DNA from: Volvariella volvacea V23
Lineage: Eukaryota; Basidiomycota; Agaricomycetes; Agaricales; Pluteaceae
Reading direction: 5' to 3'
NCBI GenBank assembly: GCA_000349905.1
Contig: KB722737.1
Span: forward strand, 2,369,158 to 2,433,157
DNA length: 64,000 nt
The position numbers and the translations under genes were made by a program. The notes beneath the pieces were generated by a model, which made no database searches, was not told the origin of the DNA, and worked only from the letters and a program-made list of their open reading frames with translations. Shown here piece by piece: positions 1-12,793 of the stretch (position 1 is its first letter; the number at the start of each line of letters is the position of its first letter).

Positions 1-3000
1 CTCACAGTATGACGTGCCCACCAGCATTGTGGATAGACTTTGGAGTTGATCTTCGTCAAACATGTGTTGGTCCTTATGCCATGTATCCTGAAGCAAGGAT
101 GACGCTACTAAAAGGTACGATGAGTGATAATACACACCTGATGAGTCTAGATTTCGGTGGTTAAAAGAGATTTCTTATCAATGAAAGTAATTACAAATAC
201 AAATACCTTTTTAAATTCTGAAGCGCACTTGCGGATAGTTGTGGATATGGGAGGTGGATCTGCAGCGTGAAGTGCGAGGACTACACGTGTGGGGAGTGAA
301 AATGAAGGAATAACAAAAGCCTTTAAGCACTCTTACTTTCGGTAAGTGGAGGCATCCAGGGCTCAACAGAGTAGGGCACACTCTCAATGAGCGCACACAG
401 CCCTAGGACGGCGGAATGAAGTACTCTCAGTTGATTTGCGTAATTTGGATCGCGCCGTGGTGGGAGGCTAGTTCTTCGCGCTAACTCTACGAAGCGATTC
501 TGAAGCAGGAAGAGCTAAGCAGGGCGAATAATAACGAGGACGCGGCCCACCTTTAGGGGTACTATACTCTGACGTTGGGAGCAACGAATGACGCCCGCCA
601 GAACCTTTGAAGCTGCCTCCCGTACTTCGACATTCTCATCTGAAAGACAGTCGAGAAGAACGTCCATCACCTTCCCTGCATCACTGATTGTGATTGTCAG
701 CAGGTTTCGATAGAAGAATACCACCAATGCCGGCAATGCATGAAGCCTTATTCTCCATGACTGCACGTACTCAGCTTAGTTTTGACCACTTGCGGACATA
801 CCGACTGCACTCACTTTGGACGATTTCACCGCAGTCACAAATCGATCAATGATGGGTTCTACATAATCGAAGGGCGGTGAGACGGATGACAGAATGTTCA
901 GCACAGCTGAGCTATAGTTTTGCAGATCTGAGCTGTCGTTAAGCTCGGACATATGTAATATTTCGGGCCTGTTAGGTAACGAAGGTCAGAGGGAGTATTC
1001 AATGACTCTGTGCGAAACACACATCATAGGAAGGACGTATGGGAACATAAGGCTTGCCTGGGCACCATGGGCAGAATACCAGATCCATTGCAATACTGGG
1101 ACGAATATGTTAGCTAGCTGGAGCGACAGGAGCAAGGATGCACCTACAAGTCAAACCAACTTTATCGTACTAGGATTTCGCACGTTAATTAGAGCGGAAG
1201 TAACAAAATTGAAGCACGAACTTGTGATTGGCTAACTCTAGGTGGTGGTAGTCGTTGGTCTCTCCATTCAGGTAATTTATCCAGTATTGCCTGTATCGAG
1301 TCCAGGTACCTCGCGTTGCTGAACACGATATCATCAGCGCAGTAGCGATACGAGAAAAAAGATTGATTACCGAATATGAAGAGGGTCGCGCTCTGTTTGG
1401 CAAGCTTCTAGAAGTGCAGAAACTGTTGGGTAAACAGGCTCCCATTGGTTCCTCATTAGCATATACAAGCTTTGACAGAGGTGTGTCCTCATCTAGAAGA
1501 TCGAGTTCTAGTGCCCGCTAAACCAGCATAATTGAACCTGACTAACTTCCGCATAAGCCGTGTTGGCATGTTCCAGGAGAAGCTTAATATCGTAGTCCAT
1601 TCTCGGGTTGAAATGGCTTCCCAAAATATCCGTGAGCATGACAAAGAGAGTCAATGACTTGCTCACTAGTACATCATTAAATCGTCGAAGGCCTCATGAT
1701 AAACAAAAGAGCTTACTCGCGAATGCGGAGTCCCCATTAAACTCAAGTGGGAGTGACTGCAACCAGTTAACCAAGATTTGACTACGCCGAGGATCGCGAT
1801 CCTGTAGAATGGACTGAAAAAATGATAGTGAGATATTTTCATGCTATCCTTTGCTAGGACTTACGCTAAAGATGCCTTCCCAAAAAGATAGTGTATCTGG
1901 TTTTATCTGGGCGAAAATACCATCAAGTCTTGGCTTGATCCAGTCCCACAGTTTGTCTAGACGGTGCACTGGCCAATGTTTAGATCCTTCAAAGAGCGTT
2001 AATACCGTCAAATAGCTTGTTGGCCTAGTTGCACTAACCCCGAACAATTCCTGCAAGTATTTCTGCCCCAGCGCGCTGCTTGTAGTTGTCTGAGTTCACC
2101 AAGAGCGGGTCGATGATGTCCAGTATGTCATCCAGATCGAAATCATCAAAGGTTTTCGCTACGCCGCTTACAGTCAGTTTGAGTTTATTGTGAGCTGGTA
2201 AACTTTTTTTTACCTAGGCTTTTGAAAAATATGAGATTGTCTGACCGCATCTCAACAGACCCCGAGCTTTTGGATTCTTGACTCCATAGAGCGGCTATCG
2301 CTCGGAAGAATTCTTTGTGCAACACTTCGCGCATCTTCGACAGGCATTGCTGAGATTCATTCTCCCATATTATGGGCCATTGCTGACCAATCACAGATCT
2401 GTAAGCCTTGATCGTAGACGTCCAGGCCACGAAGCCAGTTTCTATCTTGTCTACGTAAAAATTACTGAGGCGAAATTAATTCCAATGTGATGGTGTGGCG
2501 TTGCGTACAATCCTACTCACCTGGTACTATTGATTGGTTGGTGCAAACTAGCACGAAATACAGAGTTAGAAATAGGGACCGTTTCTACAAGGGGATTTCG
2601 CCATTGATCCCTCCAAAGCTGTTCGTTGGATTCGGCATAAGTTCTCATTTTAACAAATGTCAGTAACTTGACCACGGCCCTACACCATTATCAGTTGGAT
2701 GCATTATGACTAGTACATTCAGGGTGCTCACCGTTGTGCATATATTCTGATCGAGGGCTGAGGACTAGTGGCCTGTTCCAGTAGGAACCGAGCCACATCC
2801 GGAAGAGTTGGCACATCCCTTCGAATCAAGCCTGCCAAAAACCGGGTTGCCATCTGGATATATCTCCACTAAGATCGGACGGTTAGACCAACTATCTCAA
2901 GCTATAACTGTTAGGGAGCTTACATGTGTTGTTGGTCTTGTCGCAATGGAGAGAATTGATTGGACCTGAGTGATAATGGTCAAGTAGGAATGTTTAAAAG

Positions 3001-6000
3001 ACGCATGCTGTCCTACCGTGCTGTGGAAATTTGCATTCCGTATTGCAACTCGCTCTGAGGACTGCCTAAGGACTAATTGCAAAAGGTCCCGATCGACAAG
3101 GGATGGTGAAAATTCCGCTCTCAGATCTTCGAGCGCGTCATCCAGTCTTGAGATGCCAAGGATATATGCATCCGTATGATAGGTCTCCTCGTTCAAATGT
3201 GTGAGGCAGTCCTCGGCTATGTTACCAACAACTTTCTGTATTGATGGCTGTGACGACAGTGGATGTAAGCAAGAAATATCCACATTTGTAGTTGCGACTT
3301 GCCTTTTCCTCGTGTTGACACTCCAACAATGAGGTAAGATACGTCTCACGGGAGTGTAGATCTGAGGGATCATAAGAATGCAGCTACCTCAGATCCTTGA
3401 ATGCTCTCACCAGACATCGCGTATGCCGCTGGTCATAATGTTATAAGAGGATGCTCATCTTGACAAAACGAGCTTTGCGTACCAAAGCCCTTATTCCACA
3501 TGATGTATAATGCGCCTTTCATACGATCAGGGTCATTACCTTTTTCAAGCGCTTTGAAGATCGTAGAGAGCGAGAAGCGAGTTGCACGAACATAGTACTA
3601 TAATAGCTGCCTTCATTATCTGGAAATCGCTGATCGAGAGGTTGAACTAACCGAGCAAACATCGTGAAATACGGATTGCGCTTGCCTGAACTTCCTCCAT
3701 CACCAGTAGGGTACAAATGTAATAGTGTACTCACCTCCGTATTCGCGTGTATGGCGACAATGAAAGCTCCACCAATTCCATCAACAACTTGTCATCCAAC
3801 TCAGACCGACGTCGATATAACGCGTGCATGTATACACGTCCACTGTGGTAAACCTGAGCACGTCGCACCATAACAAGCCTCGAGTTGTCTCGTTGCCTAA
3901 TCCACATACGATTCATGCTACAGAACTAGACATCAGTAGGGTGAAGTCACAGTTGATATAATTGTCAGAGCGTACTCTCTTGCTTGGGTGTAGGCCTTCT
4001 GGAAGGAGTCGAATGTATGACGATTCATTCCATATTCCAGAAGATAAGTATCAATAGACCTGGTGACCGCAATCACTGCGTCAATGTGATCTTCACTCCC
4101 ACTTCCATTTCGCAAAGCCTGAGCGGCACGTCGAGCCACTTCACCAAACCTCGTACGGTGCGCTGCCACCTTTTGGTACCTGGGGTCTTCCGGGTTCGTC
4201 AACGTAAATCCTGCCTTGACATCTAGATGAGCGACCAAAAGATCGAGATTTTCTACTTCATAAAGGCACGGATTGGGTACAGTCTTGGGTTGCTCTTTGA
4301 TAAAGGTTGGGAGGCCAAGCCAAGCTGAACGAACGGCCGTAAGGTATCTGAATAACGAACGGCCGTTTAATAATTTGCTATGGATGCCGAAGGTATTACG
4401 TACCGACAGAAATCGTTTCGACCAATGTTGTCCCAGCGGGATGGTGACTCCAACAAACGCTCCACTTGGTCTAACGCATGGCCAGCAACGCGATCAAGAA
4501 TCTCGATTGCAAAGTCAATCTCCTCATCAGATGGGACTTTAAGGCATTGTCAATGAACGGACAAAGATGGGCAACGTATACGTACCGTGCCACTCCACGT
4601 GCACGTCCTCAGGTAGGTACAATTTTCCCCAGTAGGCATTATGATCATGGTCGAAGGCTGAGCAAGTCAGCTGTAAGTTTCGGACGTATAGTACCTAAAC
4701 CCACCCAAGTCCTCCCACTCGTTCGTGTTTACGAAGCGGCTATTGTATGGATAGACTCCCGTAAGGGTGTGTAGCACCCGGGTAATGAGTCTTCCTGTGC
4801 TGCTATAGCCGCGCTCACCCTTGGTCTTCTCGACCAGAAGCAGGAGGAGATCAAAGACCTCTTGCCGGTATTTGAGCATCTTAGGGATCACACGTTAGGG
4901 TATTTTATTGGGCATTGAGTGAACCTGGGTCTTACCATCTTACCGCCATACCCAAGGCATCCACGTAACACAGCCATATCTGTCATGGATACGTCAATGG
5001 GTACTTCTGGCTATCTATTCACCAACTCACTCCAGTGCAAAGTGGTATCACTTGGTATGGCAGCATGCACGCTCGTTGTCCTCACGCTGGAGGCGCCATG
5101 TCTCAACTCTTCTTCAATTGTCCTTTTACAGAACGGCAAAAACCTCTTGATGACCTGATCAGGCTTGACCCTGGCGAGGCACGCCACCAGTTGGCCAAAA
5201 GCCTTGACAGCATTACTTTTCGCATTAGTAGTGGCATAATTATAGACCTGATTGAGTACCAGGTCGAAGAGCGGATCTGAGAGGTGCAAGCAAACCACGT
5301 CAAGCATACTCTTAATGGATTTCAGCATAGCCTCCTCCTGTTTGCCGCCTGTTGTATTCTTCCTACCTCCTTCCTCGGGAAGATTCTCATAAAGTGCAAA
5401 GACCCGGCGGAATAACGAAGTAACCCAGTCTGTGTAGAACGGTAAATTCAAGTACGGGAGTCGTAATATAGTGTGATGCTAACCTGCAAAGCCTGCCGTA
5501 CTATCGCGAACGAGCACGCGCTCTTCGTCTCGGCTTAGTACCTTGTCGAATCCGTACCCTGTTCCATCTGGCATGTGGTCCATTCCATCCACATTCATTT
5601 TAACGGTCTGATCGCCTGATACCGGCAATGCAGATTGTGACGCGGATAGATCACCTATCTTAATGTGCTGTATAGCGGAAACGATGAACATCGTTGCACA
5701 CACAGTCTTGGTAGGATCATTCTATTCTAGGCGTCAAAAATGATCTGAAAATGACCGCCAACAAAAACATACCAGGTCAATACCAGGAATACAGAGCTCC
5801 AACAAAGGGACTAGGTGCTTCTGGCCGCCAAGCCAGAGCCTTTCAGTCACCAAGGGGCGAGCAATTCCACTCAGCATGTTCAGGACGGCGGTAGTCCGGT
5901 GAGTTTCATTGACGACCTCTAGGCCACTGTATGCACGTTCCAACAGTTCTGGCAGAACGAGATTCGGTTCCAGGTGTGCAAGATTTCTAAGCGAGCCTTG

Positions 6001-7934
6001 TGCATAGGCGATTGCCACGCTATCCTTGGAAAACATAGCAAGGAGAGCGGGCGTACGGAGAATACGCACGAATGCCCGCCTCATTTCTGGCGTGAGGCGA
6101 CGAGGCTGTAATACAGGATTACTCTCGCAGAATCCAGTGCATAACGGGTACATACGGTGGGGATCTTGCACGTCTCTAGTTCTTCCTCGCGTTGACGTTT
6201 TAAATATTCACAAGTCAAGCGGTGAAGAAATGTTGTTAGCTATCTGAAAGTCAGCACACTGAGGGGGAAGCAAAGGGCTTCCATACAGATATAGCCCAAT
6301 TCCCTGAATTTGAAGGGTGGAAAAAGGATTCAATGCTAGTAATGAGACGATCAAGTGTCTCAAGGGCCTTTGATCCAGCTACAAAACCAGCGGAGTCGGT
6401 GAGCTTGTCCGGTGTAGGCCCAGAAGTATCTCGTGCAGGCCCATCGGCCGCTATCGAGTATACAATTACTAATGCAAGAGCAGCTAAAGTGGCGTTATTT
6501 CGCGAGGATGTAACTACGATAGAGAAGACAAACCAAATCTATTGATAGACTTCTTGATACGTTGGGAGGGTCCATTAATCATACTGTCTGCATGCGAAGC
6601 AGTGATCGACATTGTCTGCGTATCGATGAGTATAATATGTCTGTCGTCGACGTCGTGACTCACGCCCACAGGTATACCTAGGGCTATGTATAAGCTATCA
6701 TTTTTCTCTCAATAATGGAAGACGTACTCATGGAGCTTAACCCCTTCCAAATAATTAAATCCCACTGGCTCTGCGTCCAGATCCCCACGTCTCTCCATTC
6801 GGCTCCACCTCCCTCGCCAGCCTCGCCAGCTTTTCCAGCTACATGGGCCTCTGAGAGCTCACCGGCAAGTTCAAGCATGCGGTCATCCAGAGTATGGGAA
6901 TTGAAGGCCTCCCAGAACTTGAATAGGACAGGAACGTACAAGTGTGTGTGTGTTTGAGGTAGAAAAGATGTTAGGATCGGTAACATTGTGAGGAATGACT
7001 ACCAAAAGCAACATCAGTATGGTACTCAAGTGAATGCGAATGGCAGGGAGACTTACGTCCTGTGTGATGAGAGGAATGAAGGTTTCTAAGATGTGAGGTA
7101 TCTGGGAAGCAGGGAAGTAACGTTTGCACAGTTCTGCAACGAATAGCAGAAGGTTGAGCATATTCCGTCTAGCAAAGTTGGTCAGTTGCGTGATGTATGT
7201 ATCATCTTTGTGAAAACTACAAACGTAGTTTCGTGAACTCGCTTTTTCGGCCATACTTCCTTCTGTAGTGCATCCCATAGAGGTCTCCAAGGCAGCTGTA
7301 GGTCTTCTGGATCCAACTTGCGACTCATCCCAGGTTTACTCGAGAGGAGACGTGATAGCATGTCTGCCCAACTGCGCATAACACGAGCTTCAATCCCAGG
7401 TAAAATACAGAGTTCATAGTACAGCCGCGCTAGTTTCGCCCGCGTCGATTTGGGAATCGGGTACCGCATAAGCAACCAGCTGTAATGAATNNNNNNNNNN
7501 NNNNNNNNNNNNNNNNNNNNNNNNNNNNNNNNNNNNNNNNNNNNNNNNNNNNNNNNNNNNNNNNNNNNNNNNNNNNNNNNNNNNNNNNNNAAGTCCTTGA
7601 TGAAAGCCACATCCAAGCCATTATCTCACCATTGCAGGAGTCCATCCCATGTGCTCAACACAATCCAATTCTTCGCTTTCGCACAAACGAATATCTTGCC
7701 AACAATGGCCTCAAGCTTCTGCTGCATTTCCTCGTATGATTCTGTCTCATAGGGCAACGAGGCTCGATAAGTTTTCAATGATGCCTTCTGCTTGTCGAGG
7801 ATTGTCATCTCTAAGGACTCCCCAGTTGAACCGTCAACGGAAACGCTGCCATCGTCCTCCATTGCGGTAGCTTCAAGCCGAGCAGCGTGGATATGACTGA
7901 AAACAGTAGGGAGAGAATGCATGAGCAAATGCAA
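1..7934 (-). CDS. BLM10: Proteasome activator BLM10/PSME4 (PA200), 3' end beyond the window
   Basis: This is a very large HEAT-repeat protein that caps the 20S proteasome and opens its gate for ubiquitin-independent degradation, in nucleus and cytosol. I see colinear minus-strand exons. The N-terminal part is near 7600-7900 (SLPYETESYEEMQQKLEAIV, then AKNWIVLSTWDGLLQ). The exon after the assembly gap reads WLLMRYPIPKSTRAKL and SWADMLSRLL. Middle HEAT exons lie near 6900-7180, 5734-6171 and 5011-5451, and LDCLSDENVEVREAASKVL near 600-680. The C-terminal region has EPWMPPLTE near 360 and DTWHKDQHMFDEDQLQSLS near 30-90, a typical family C-terminus, so the last residues lie beyond base 1. At least a dozen short introns interrupt the gene. 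The 7491-7590 N run falls inside an intron. The start is not resolved: the first clear exon begins near 7898, and an upstream exon near 7950-8070 is possible. Confidence 0.9.
7491..7590. other. Assembly gap (100 N) inside a BLM10 intron
   Basis: Exactly 100 N, the usual placeholder for a gap of unknown size. On the minus strand the upstream exon ends with CTGCAATG followed by GTGAGATA, a good donor. On the other side of the gap ATTCATTACAG precedes CTGGTTGC, a good acceptor. Joining them gives LQCWLLMRYP in frame, so the gap is intronic and the protein should be intact. The true intron length is unknown. Confidence 0.95.
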
Positions 7935-8113
7935 GGCAGACGATGAATCGCATTACCAGTATATATGCACTTTAGGGAGCTGACGCGTCTCTCTGAGTAA
8001 GTATGAGTGGCAGATTGCCTGGAGCGACTCCTATCTGGCCTGTACGCGCAACAGGACGCGTGGACATTTCAGTATCCGGTATTTCCCACGTGCTAATTTG
8101 CGACCCCGCTAAC

Positions 8114-9150
8114 ATGTCTTTCCTCCGGGCCTTTGCTTCGGCAGCAGCATTTCCACTAAACATCGGCACTGCCAGGGCTCGGATTCCACAAGTGGCTTTC
8201 CGACGCACTCTAGCATTGGGTTCTGCATGCGTTGTTGCGACAACAACATTGGCTTTAGCCAAGCCCTTAATATACCTTGATGCAGCAACAGTGAGCGTGG
8301 AGGAGAGTGAGTTCGGTGAGGGCATATGCGTGTACTGTCGTTCTTGTTCCTCACACTGTGTCATGCCAAGTTATCGACCCAGACACCTCAATTGCATTCC
8401 CAAAAGTCCTGAAGGTTCCCTCTAAAACCCGAGTTCCACCACTTGAGTTAGTGGGCCTCGGTGTTCGTACCGTATCATTTCTCGGGCTCAAAGTCTACTC
8501 AGTCGCATTCTATGCCGATCTCAATAACCAAAATCTCGTGGTAGGCCCTTTCCCTGCTTGTATGCTACTTCGTAATGAGCCCAATCCATCTTCAGATTCC
8601 CAAAGACTTACCTACAGAACTGAAACTTGCTTATATAGCGGATACTACGTCGTGCCTAATACGCATAGGTCTGTAAATGCTTGCATTCTTTCGTGTCCAG
8701 GCACCTAATAAATCTTTCCAGTCCCCACTCGCTCTACATCATACACTCATCTCCGGGATGCTTTCATGCGTGCTCTCAATGGACGGTTGGCACAAGAACA
8801 GCAAGAGAAGCGAATTACTGATGAAGATGCATTTGCCATTGGGTCTCCTCTCCGCAAGCTGAAAACGCTGTTCCCTAATTCTCCACTCAAAAAGCACGAA
8901 CCCTTAGACGTTTTCCTTCCTGCCCCCATTCCAGGCCGACCTCGACCATTGATTTTTCGTGATCTCGGCTCCGTCGAGAGCAATTGGGTTGCCAGGGAGT
9001 TCGTATTGCAATATTTCATTGGACAAGTGCCTAGCCCGCTTGTAAGTGCGAGCGTTGTTGAGCTGACTTGTTCTGTTTTTTAACACTTCGAACACTTTTC
9101 AGTTGAAGAAGACAGTATTTGAACGCCTTGAAAACTTGGAGAGTCATTAA
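8114..9150 (+). CDS. AIM18: CHI-fold (chalcone isomerase-like) mitochondrial protein, AIM18/AIM46 family
   Basis: The fungal AIM18/AIM46 family has a chalcone-isomerase fold without proven isomerase activity and is linked to mitochondria. The start ATG at 8114 opens MSFLRAFASAAAFPLNIG, a basic amphipathic presequence, followed by a hydrophobic stretch (LALGSACVVATTTLALA) that could anchor it in the inner membrane. After an intron the core begins VIDPDTSIAFPKVLKVPS. Then come PLELVGLGVRTVSFLGLKVY (the family motif around the first core strand), ADTTSC-type residues across an intron, LRDAFMRALNGRLAQEQQEK, and the C-terminal LVFRDLGSV-like strand (IFRDLGSVESNWVAREFVL). The last exon ends ERLENLESH with TAA at 9148. 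It lies head-to-head with BLM10, less than 200 bp apart. Exact intron ends in the middle are inferred. Enzymatic activity should not be assumed. Confidence 0.85.
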
Positions 9151-9350
9151 CAAGCGCATATTATTTAACCAAACAAATTATTTCCAACTCCAATACATTC
9201 ATAGATGTTAAAACTCTAATTGGCCTGTTACATGTTCGACCGGGTCCCGAGAAAGCACATAGGAAGAAACACCTGACCTATCCTAGTCGAGTCCGGGAAA
9301 AATCCATCAAATACTCACACCCTTTCCTTTTTCTCTTACTACCTGGAGCC

Positions 9351-10510
9351 ATGGTACGACAGTATAGCTATCTTACACGTTAGCGACATTCACTTGCTTT
9401 TTGGCATATTAGCTAATGAATTTGCAGCCGAGGACGAGGACCATTTCCTCCGCTATGGTTACATCGTAGTCCGTGGAGCCTTTACCAAAGAAAAGGCTGC
9501 TGAATGGACTCGCACTATGTGGATACGCCTCGGTCTAGATCCTAATGATAAGACCACCTGGACAAAGGAGAGGATCCATATGCCCTGGCATCGACGTGAA
9601 GCTGTTTCAGACTTCGCCCCGAAGGTGTGTCGATAAACTTAGTCAAGTATGGAGGAACCAGATGCAGTAAGTCGATGCAGGCTTGGGAAGCCATGAAGGA
9701 CTTGCTCGGTGGTGCCGATAGAATCGATGTTGACAAGAGCACCTGGGGCGATAGTTTCATTATAAATTTTGGCACTCCTGAACTTGAGCAGCTCGAACAG
9801 GATACTCCCCCGCAGGATCTTGATAACTGGCATGTGGATGGAGATTTCTTCGTACGTCCACAATGAAATACCTGACTATCTGATAGTGTTCTCTCATCGT
9901 TATTCAGCTTCATTTCCTTGATTCACCGGAACAGGCCTTACTTGTTATTCCGGTCTTCAGCTCGATCAAACCACGCAGTGGTGGGAGCTTTATCTCACCA
10001 GATGGGTTGACCGCAGTCGCAAAATACCTAGCTACACACCCTGAAGGCGTCCTACCAACAGGCCTTTCATTCTGGCCATACAATGGTGGCAGTGAAGACC
10101 AATACACTGCTGAAAGATGTTGGTCTCATCTGGATGAGATCAAGTACTGCAATCAATTCATCGAGTTGACTGAAGAGGTTGGAGACGTTATACTAATGCA
10201 TCCACTGATGATGCATACGGCATCCAAGAATTATACTAGGGGGCTGCGTGTTATTACTAACCCACCGGCTGCGTTAAAAGAGCCGTTCTGCTTTGACAGG
10301 GAAAATCCAGAAGAATATAGTCTAGTAGAAAGGAAAACGTTGGCAGCCTTAGGTGTCGATAGGTTGAAAGGATGGAAGATAACCTCGGAACGTATGACCA
10401 TTGTACCAGAGAGGATTCATAGAGAAGGGGAGGTGATAGAGGTAGAAAGGCGTCGGTTGATGGCGGCGGGTATTGATGTACCTTCCCGTTTTGTGACGCG
10501 AGGCACGTGA
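9351..10510 (+). CDS. Phytanoyl-CoA dioxygenase (PhyH) family protein
   Basis: A probable non-heme Fe(II)/2-oxoglutarate-dependent oxygenase of the PhyH superfamily; the substrate is unknown. I build four exons (9351-9378, 9428-9624, 9681-9851, 9908-10510) giving 332 aa. The first intron (GTTAGC..TTTGCAG) joins MVRQYSYLTP to EDEDHFLRYGYIVVRGAF, the usual start of these proteins. The iron ligands are probably His and Asp in NWHVDGDFF (just before the third intron) and the His in MHPLMMHTASKN. The following RGLRVITNPP supplies the Arg expected to bind 2-oxoglutarate. The C-terminus (WKITSERMTIVPERI onward) is a charged helix. There is no targeting signal that I can see. It could act on a lipid, a secondary metabolite or a protein; family members vary widely. 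Confidence 0.85.
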
Positions 10511-10647
10511 CCGCTAAACGCGACCTCGTTGATTTGATTGTCGTGGGCGCGCGACGCGTGTGTCCAATCCAATTTAAACGCAATGTGTAATTGAGACTCC
10601 GACCACCCACTCCTTGACCTCGCACATTCACTACACTTTGACTCGCC

Positions 10648-11162
10648 ATGGCTCGTACTAAGCAAACTGCCCGCAAGTCTACTGGAGGTTTGTATCGTGT
10701 TTTTTCCTTTTTGCCGCAGCATCCTCATCAAATATTTTAGGCAAGGCACCTCGTAAGCAATTGGCTGCGAAGTCAGCACGCAAGACCTCTGCAGCCACTG
10801 CCACTGGTGGTGTTAAAAAGCCCCATCGCTTCAGGCCTGGAACGGTCGCATTGCGTGAAATTAGACGCTACCAAAAGTCGACAGAGCTTCTTATTAGGAA
10901 GCTTCCTTTCCAACGTTTGGTTCGTGAGATTGCCCAGGATTTTAAGGTAGGAGAACTTCTGGCCAGTTGTATCCTTACTCATGGTACGCAGACCGACCTC
11001 CGCTTCCAATCATCTGCCGTCATGGCCCTTCAAGAGGCTGCTGAGGCCTACCTAGTCTCGCTCTTCGAGGACACGAACTTGGCAGCTATTCACGCTAAAC
11101 GTGTAACCATCCAACCTAAGGATCTGGCTCTTGCTCGAAGGCTTCGGGGTGAACGTTCATAA
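10648..11162 (+). CDS. H3: Histone H3
   Basis: A core nucleosome histone. Three exons (10648-10687, 10741-10946, 10992-11162) encode 138 residues including Met. The tail [20 protein letters not shown] is canonical, so K4, K9, S10, K14 and K18 are present. The histone fold ([74 protein letters not shown]) is near-identical to other H3 proteins. It ends [10 protein letters not shown]. Two residues are extra compared with the usual 136: the segment after K27 reads [13 protein letters not shown] instead of KSAPATGGVKK, which moves the K36-equivalent to 38. No H4 gene lies next to it, so it is a solitary, intron-containing H3 copy. Confidence 0.97.
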
Positions 11163-11363
11163 GAGGTGTCGGGATGTTGGGTCCCCTTATTGACCAAGGC
11201 TACTCATTTTAACGTTAGGCTATATAATGGTGCTTGTATTTGTATAGATCACTAATTTCATGCCTGTTCTGGAAGCTATGAAAACGAACATGAAATAATT
11301 AGGGGTGTGAAGTCAACAACATTTTTATTTGTTCACCAGCGATCAAAAAAGAGTAAGCACTAA

Positions 11364-12695
11364 ATGTTCCCCAACATGAACATCATAGGCCTCCTTCACC
11401 GAGGTCGACTTGAATCTGCGCATAGCCTTGTCATCAAATTGACTCCTCGCAATTGTCTACAGACTTGCTCCCCGAGGAGAAGCTTAGCCACATACCGAGA
11501 TGCAGGTCCTTCAGTCTCCCAAACGCTAGACACCAAGAAATCTGGAACACCCAATGTGGAGACCGTTGGCCCATTTCGGCTTGGAGTATCTCCATCCTCC
11601 TTGCGTAACGACGAAAAGATACCAAAGTGGTCTGAACTGAACACTCGGGGAAAAGGTGCGTCCTTCTACCTGTGCCATCCGCGTCTCTACTTAGGCACCA
11701 ATCAGTCATTAGAACAACTGCAAGAACAACAAATCTTGGTGTCATATTGCTGGGTGCCGGACTGTCTGCTTTGTTGATCTATTCCCTTACCTCCGAGCTC
11801 TTTTCCAAAAACTCCCCGACCGTACTCTACGGTGAAGCCTGTGAGCGGATCAAGTCATCCCAACGGGTACGTAGATGGTCTTGCAATTATAACCAGGGAT
11901 AGTGACCAATCATCTGTAGGTGGCAAAGTACCTCCATGCTCCGTTAACATTCCATAACAATCCCCCCTCTGCCATTCGTCCTCGTCATCGCAACAGACAT
12001 GTAACTTCTGGGATATTCCTAGACTCACAAGGCAACGAACACATGATTATGACTTTCTATGTTCAAGGCCAGGTGACAGGTTCCGGTTCTTTGTCTGATC
12101 AATCATACCTTGAAGCATTTAGTTCGTGGACAAAAGATAACTTTAACGCCTTGTCTGAAGCTTCCTTTGACGAGGTCATGGACTCTGCGAGAGAGTGGGG
12201 TCACGATGTATGGGAGAGTGGAAGGCGTGCATTCAAGTATCTGAGCGGTTCACCTCTATCCCCGCCATCGAAACCACTGGAGATACAAGAGATGGAGAAC
12301 AGAGAAGCAAAGCAAAAGGCGAAAGAGAACAGCACCTGGAGTTTGGCTGGGATGTTTGGCTCGCTGAAGGGTGCCAAAGGAAGTGTGGCAGAGTTGGGAC
12401 AAAAGGGCGACGATCGGATATTTACTGAAGGAGAGGTTCATGCTGATCTAGTCAGAGTAGGTGCTCTCTTCTTAGGACGGACATTCATTTGCGCTGACCG
12501 TATTACAGAATAGCGATGGTTACTTTGTGTTCAGGTATCTACTGATAGACCTCCCAAGTAAGTGCGGAATCCCTCCGTCCTGACGCCAGCTGAAGAATAC
12601 TCCCAGGCACACGAGATCACAATCCTGTACGCGTATTCGTAGAGCGAGCACCAGGTGTCCGAGATACAGAGCCAGTCATGCGATGGAATTCCTAA
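11364..12695 (+). CDS. TIM21: Mitochondrial inner-membrane translocase subunit Tim21
   Basis: Tim21 is a single-span component of the TIM23 presequence translocase that contacts Tom22 and respiratory complexes. The exons 11364-11655, 11706-11866, 11920-12456, 12509-12557 and 12607-12695 give 375 aa. The N-terminus is Arg/Ser-rich with no acidic residue for its first few dozen residues except one, as expected of a presequence. A membrane span follows (LGVILLGAGLSALLIYSLTS). The intermembrane-space domain begins VAKYLHAPLTFHNNPPSAIR and contains RNRHVTSGIFLDSQGNEHMI and MTFYVQGQVTGSG. It closes with GEVHADLVRNSDGYFVFRYL and VRVFVERAPGVRDTEPVMRW. A lower-complexity insert of about 90 residues (Glu/Lys-rich, LEIQEMENREAKQKAKE) sits in the middle of the domain, as is common in basidiomycete versions. 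I am confident of the family. Confidence 0.93.
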
Positions 12696-12793
12696 GTCCC
12701 ACATCTCGAAGTGAGGCATCTTATACTACATCAAACGCTTCATGTAACTCGCGCTTCGTCCGCTGTACTACTATAATATCGCAACCATAGCAG

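Noticed and set aside
12606..12650. Apparent frameshift in the Tim21 C-terminal exon
   Set aside because: Placing the last intron at 12558-12606 restores the frame into VRVFVERAPGVRDTE, so no break is needed.
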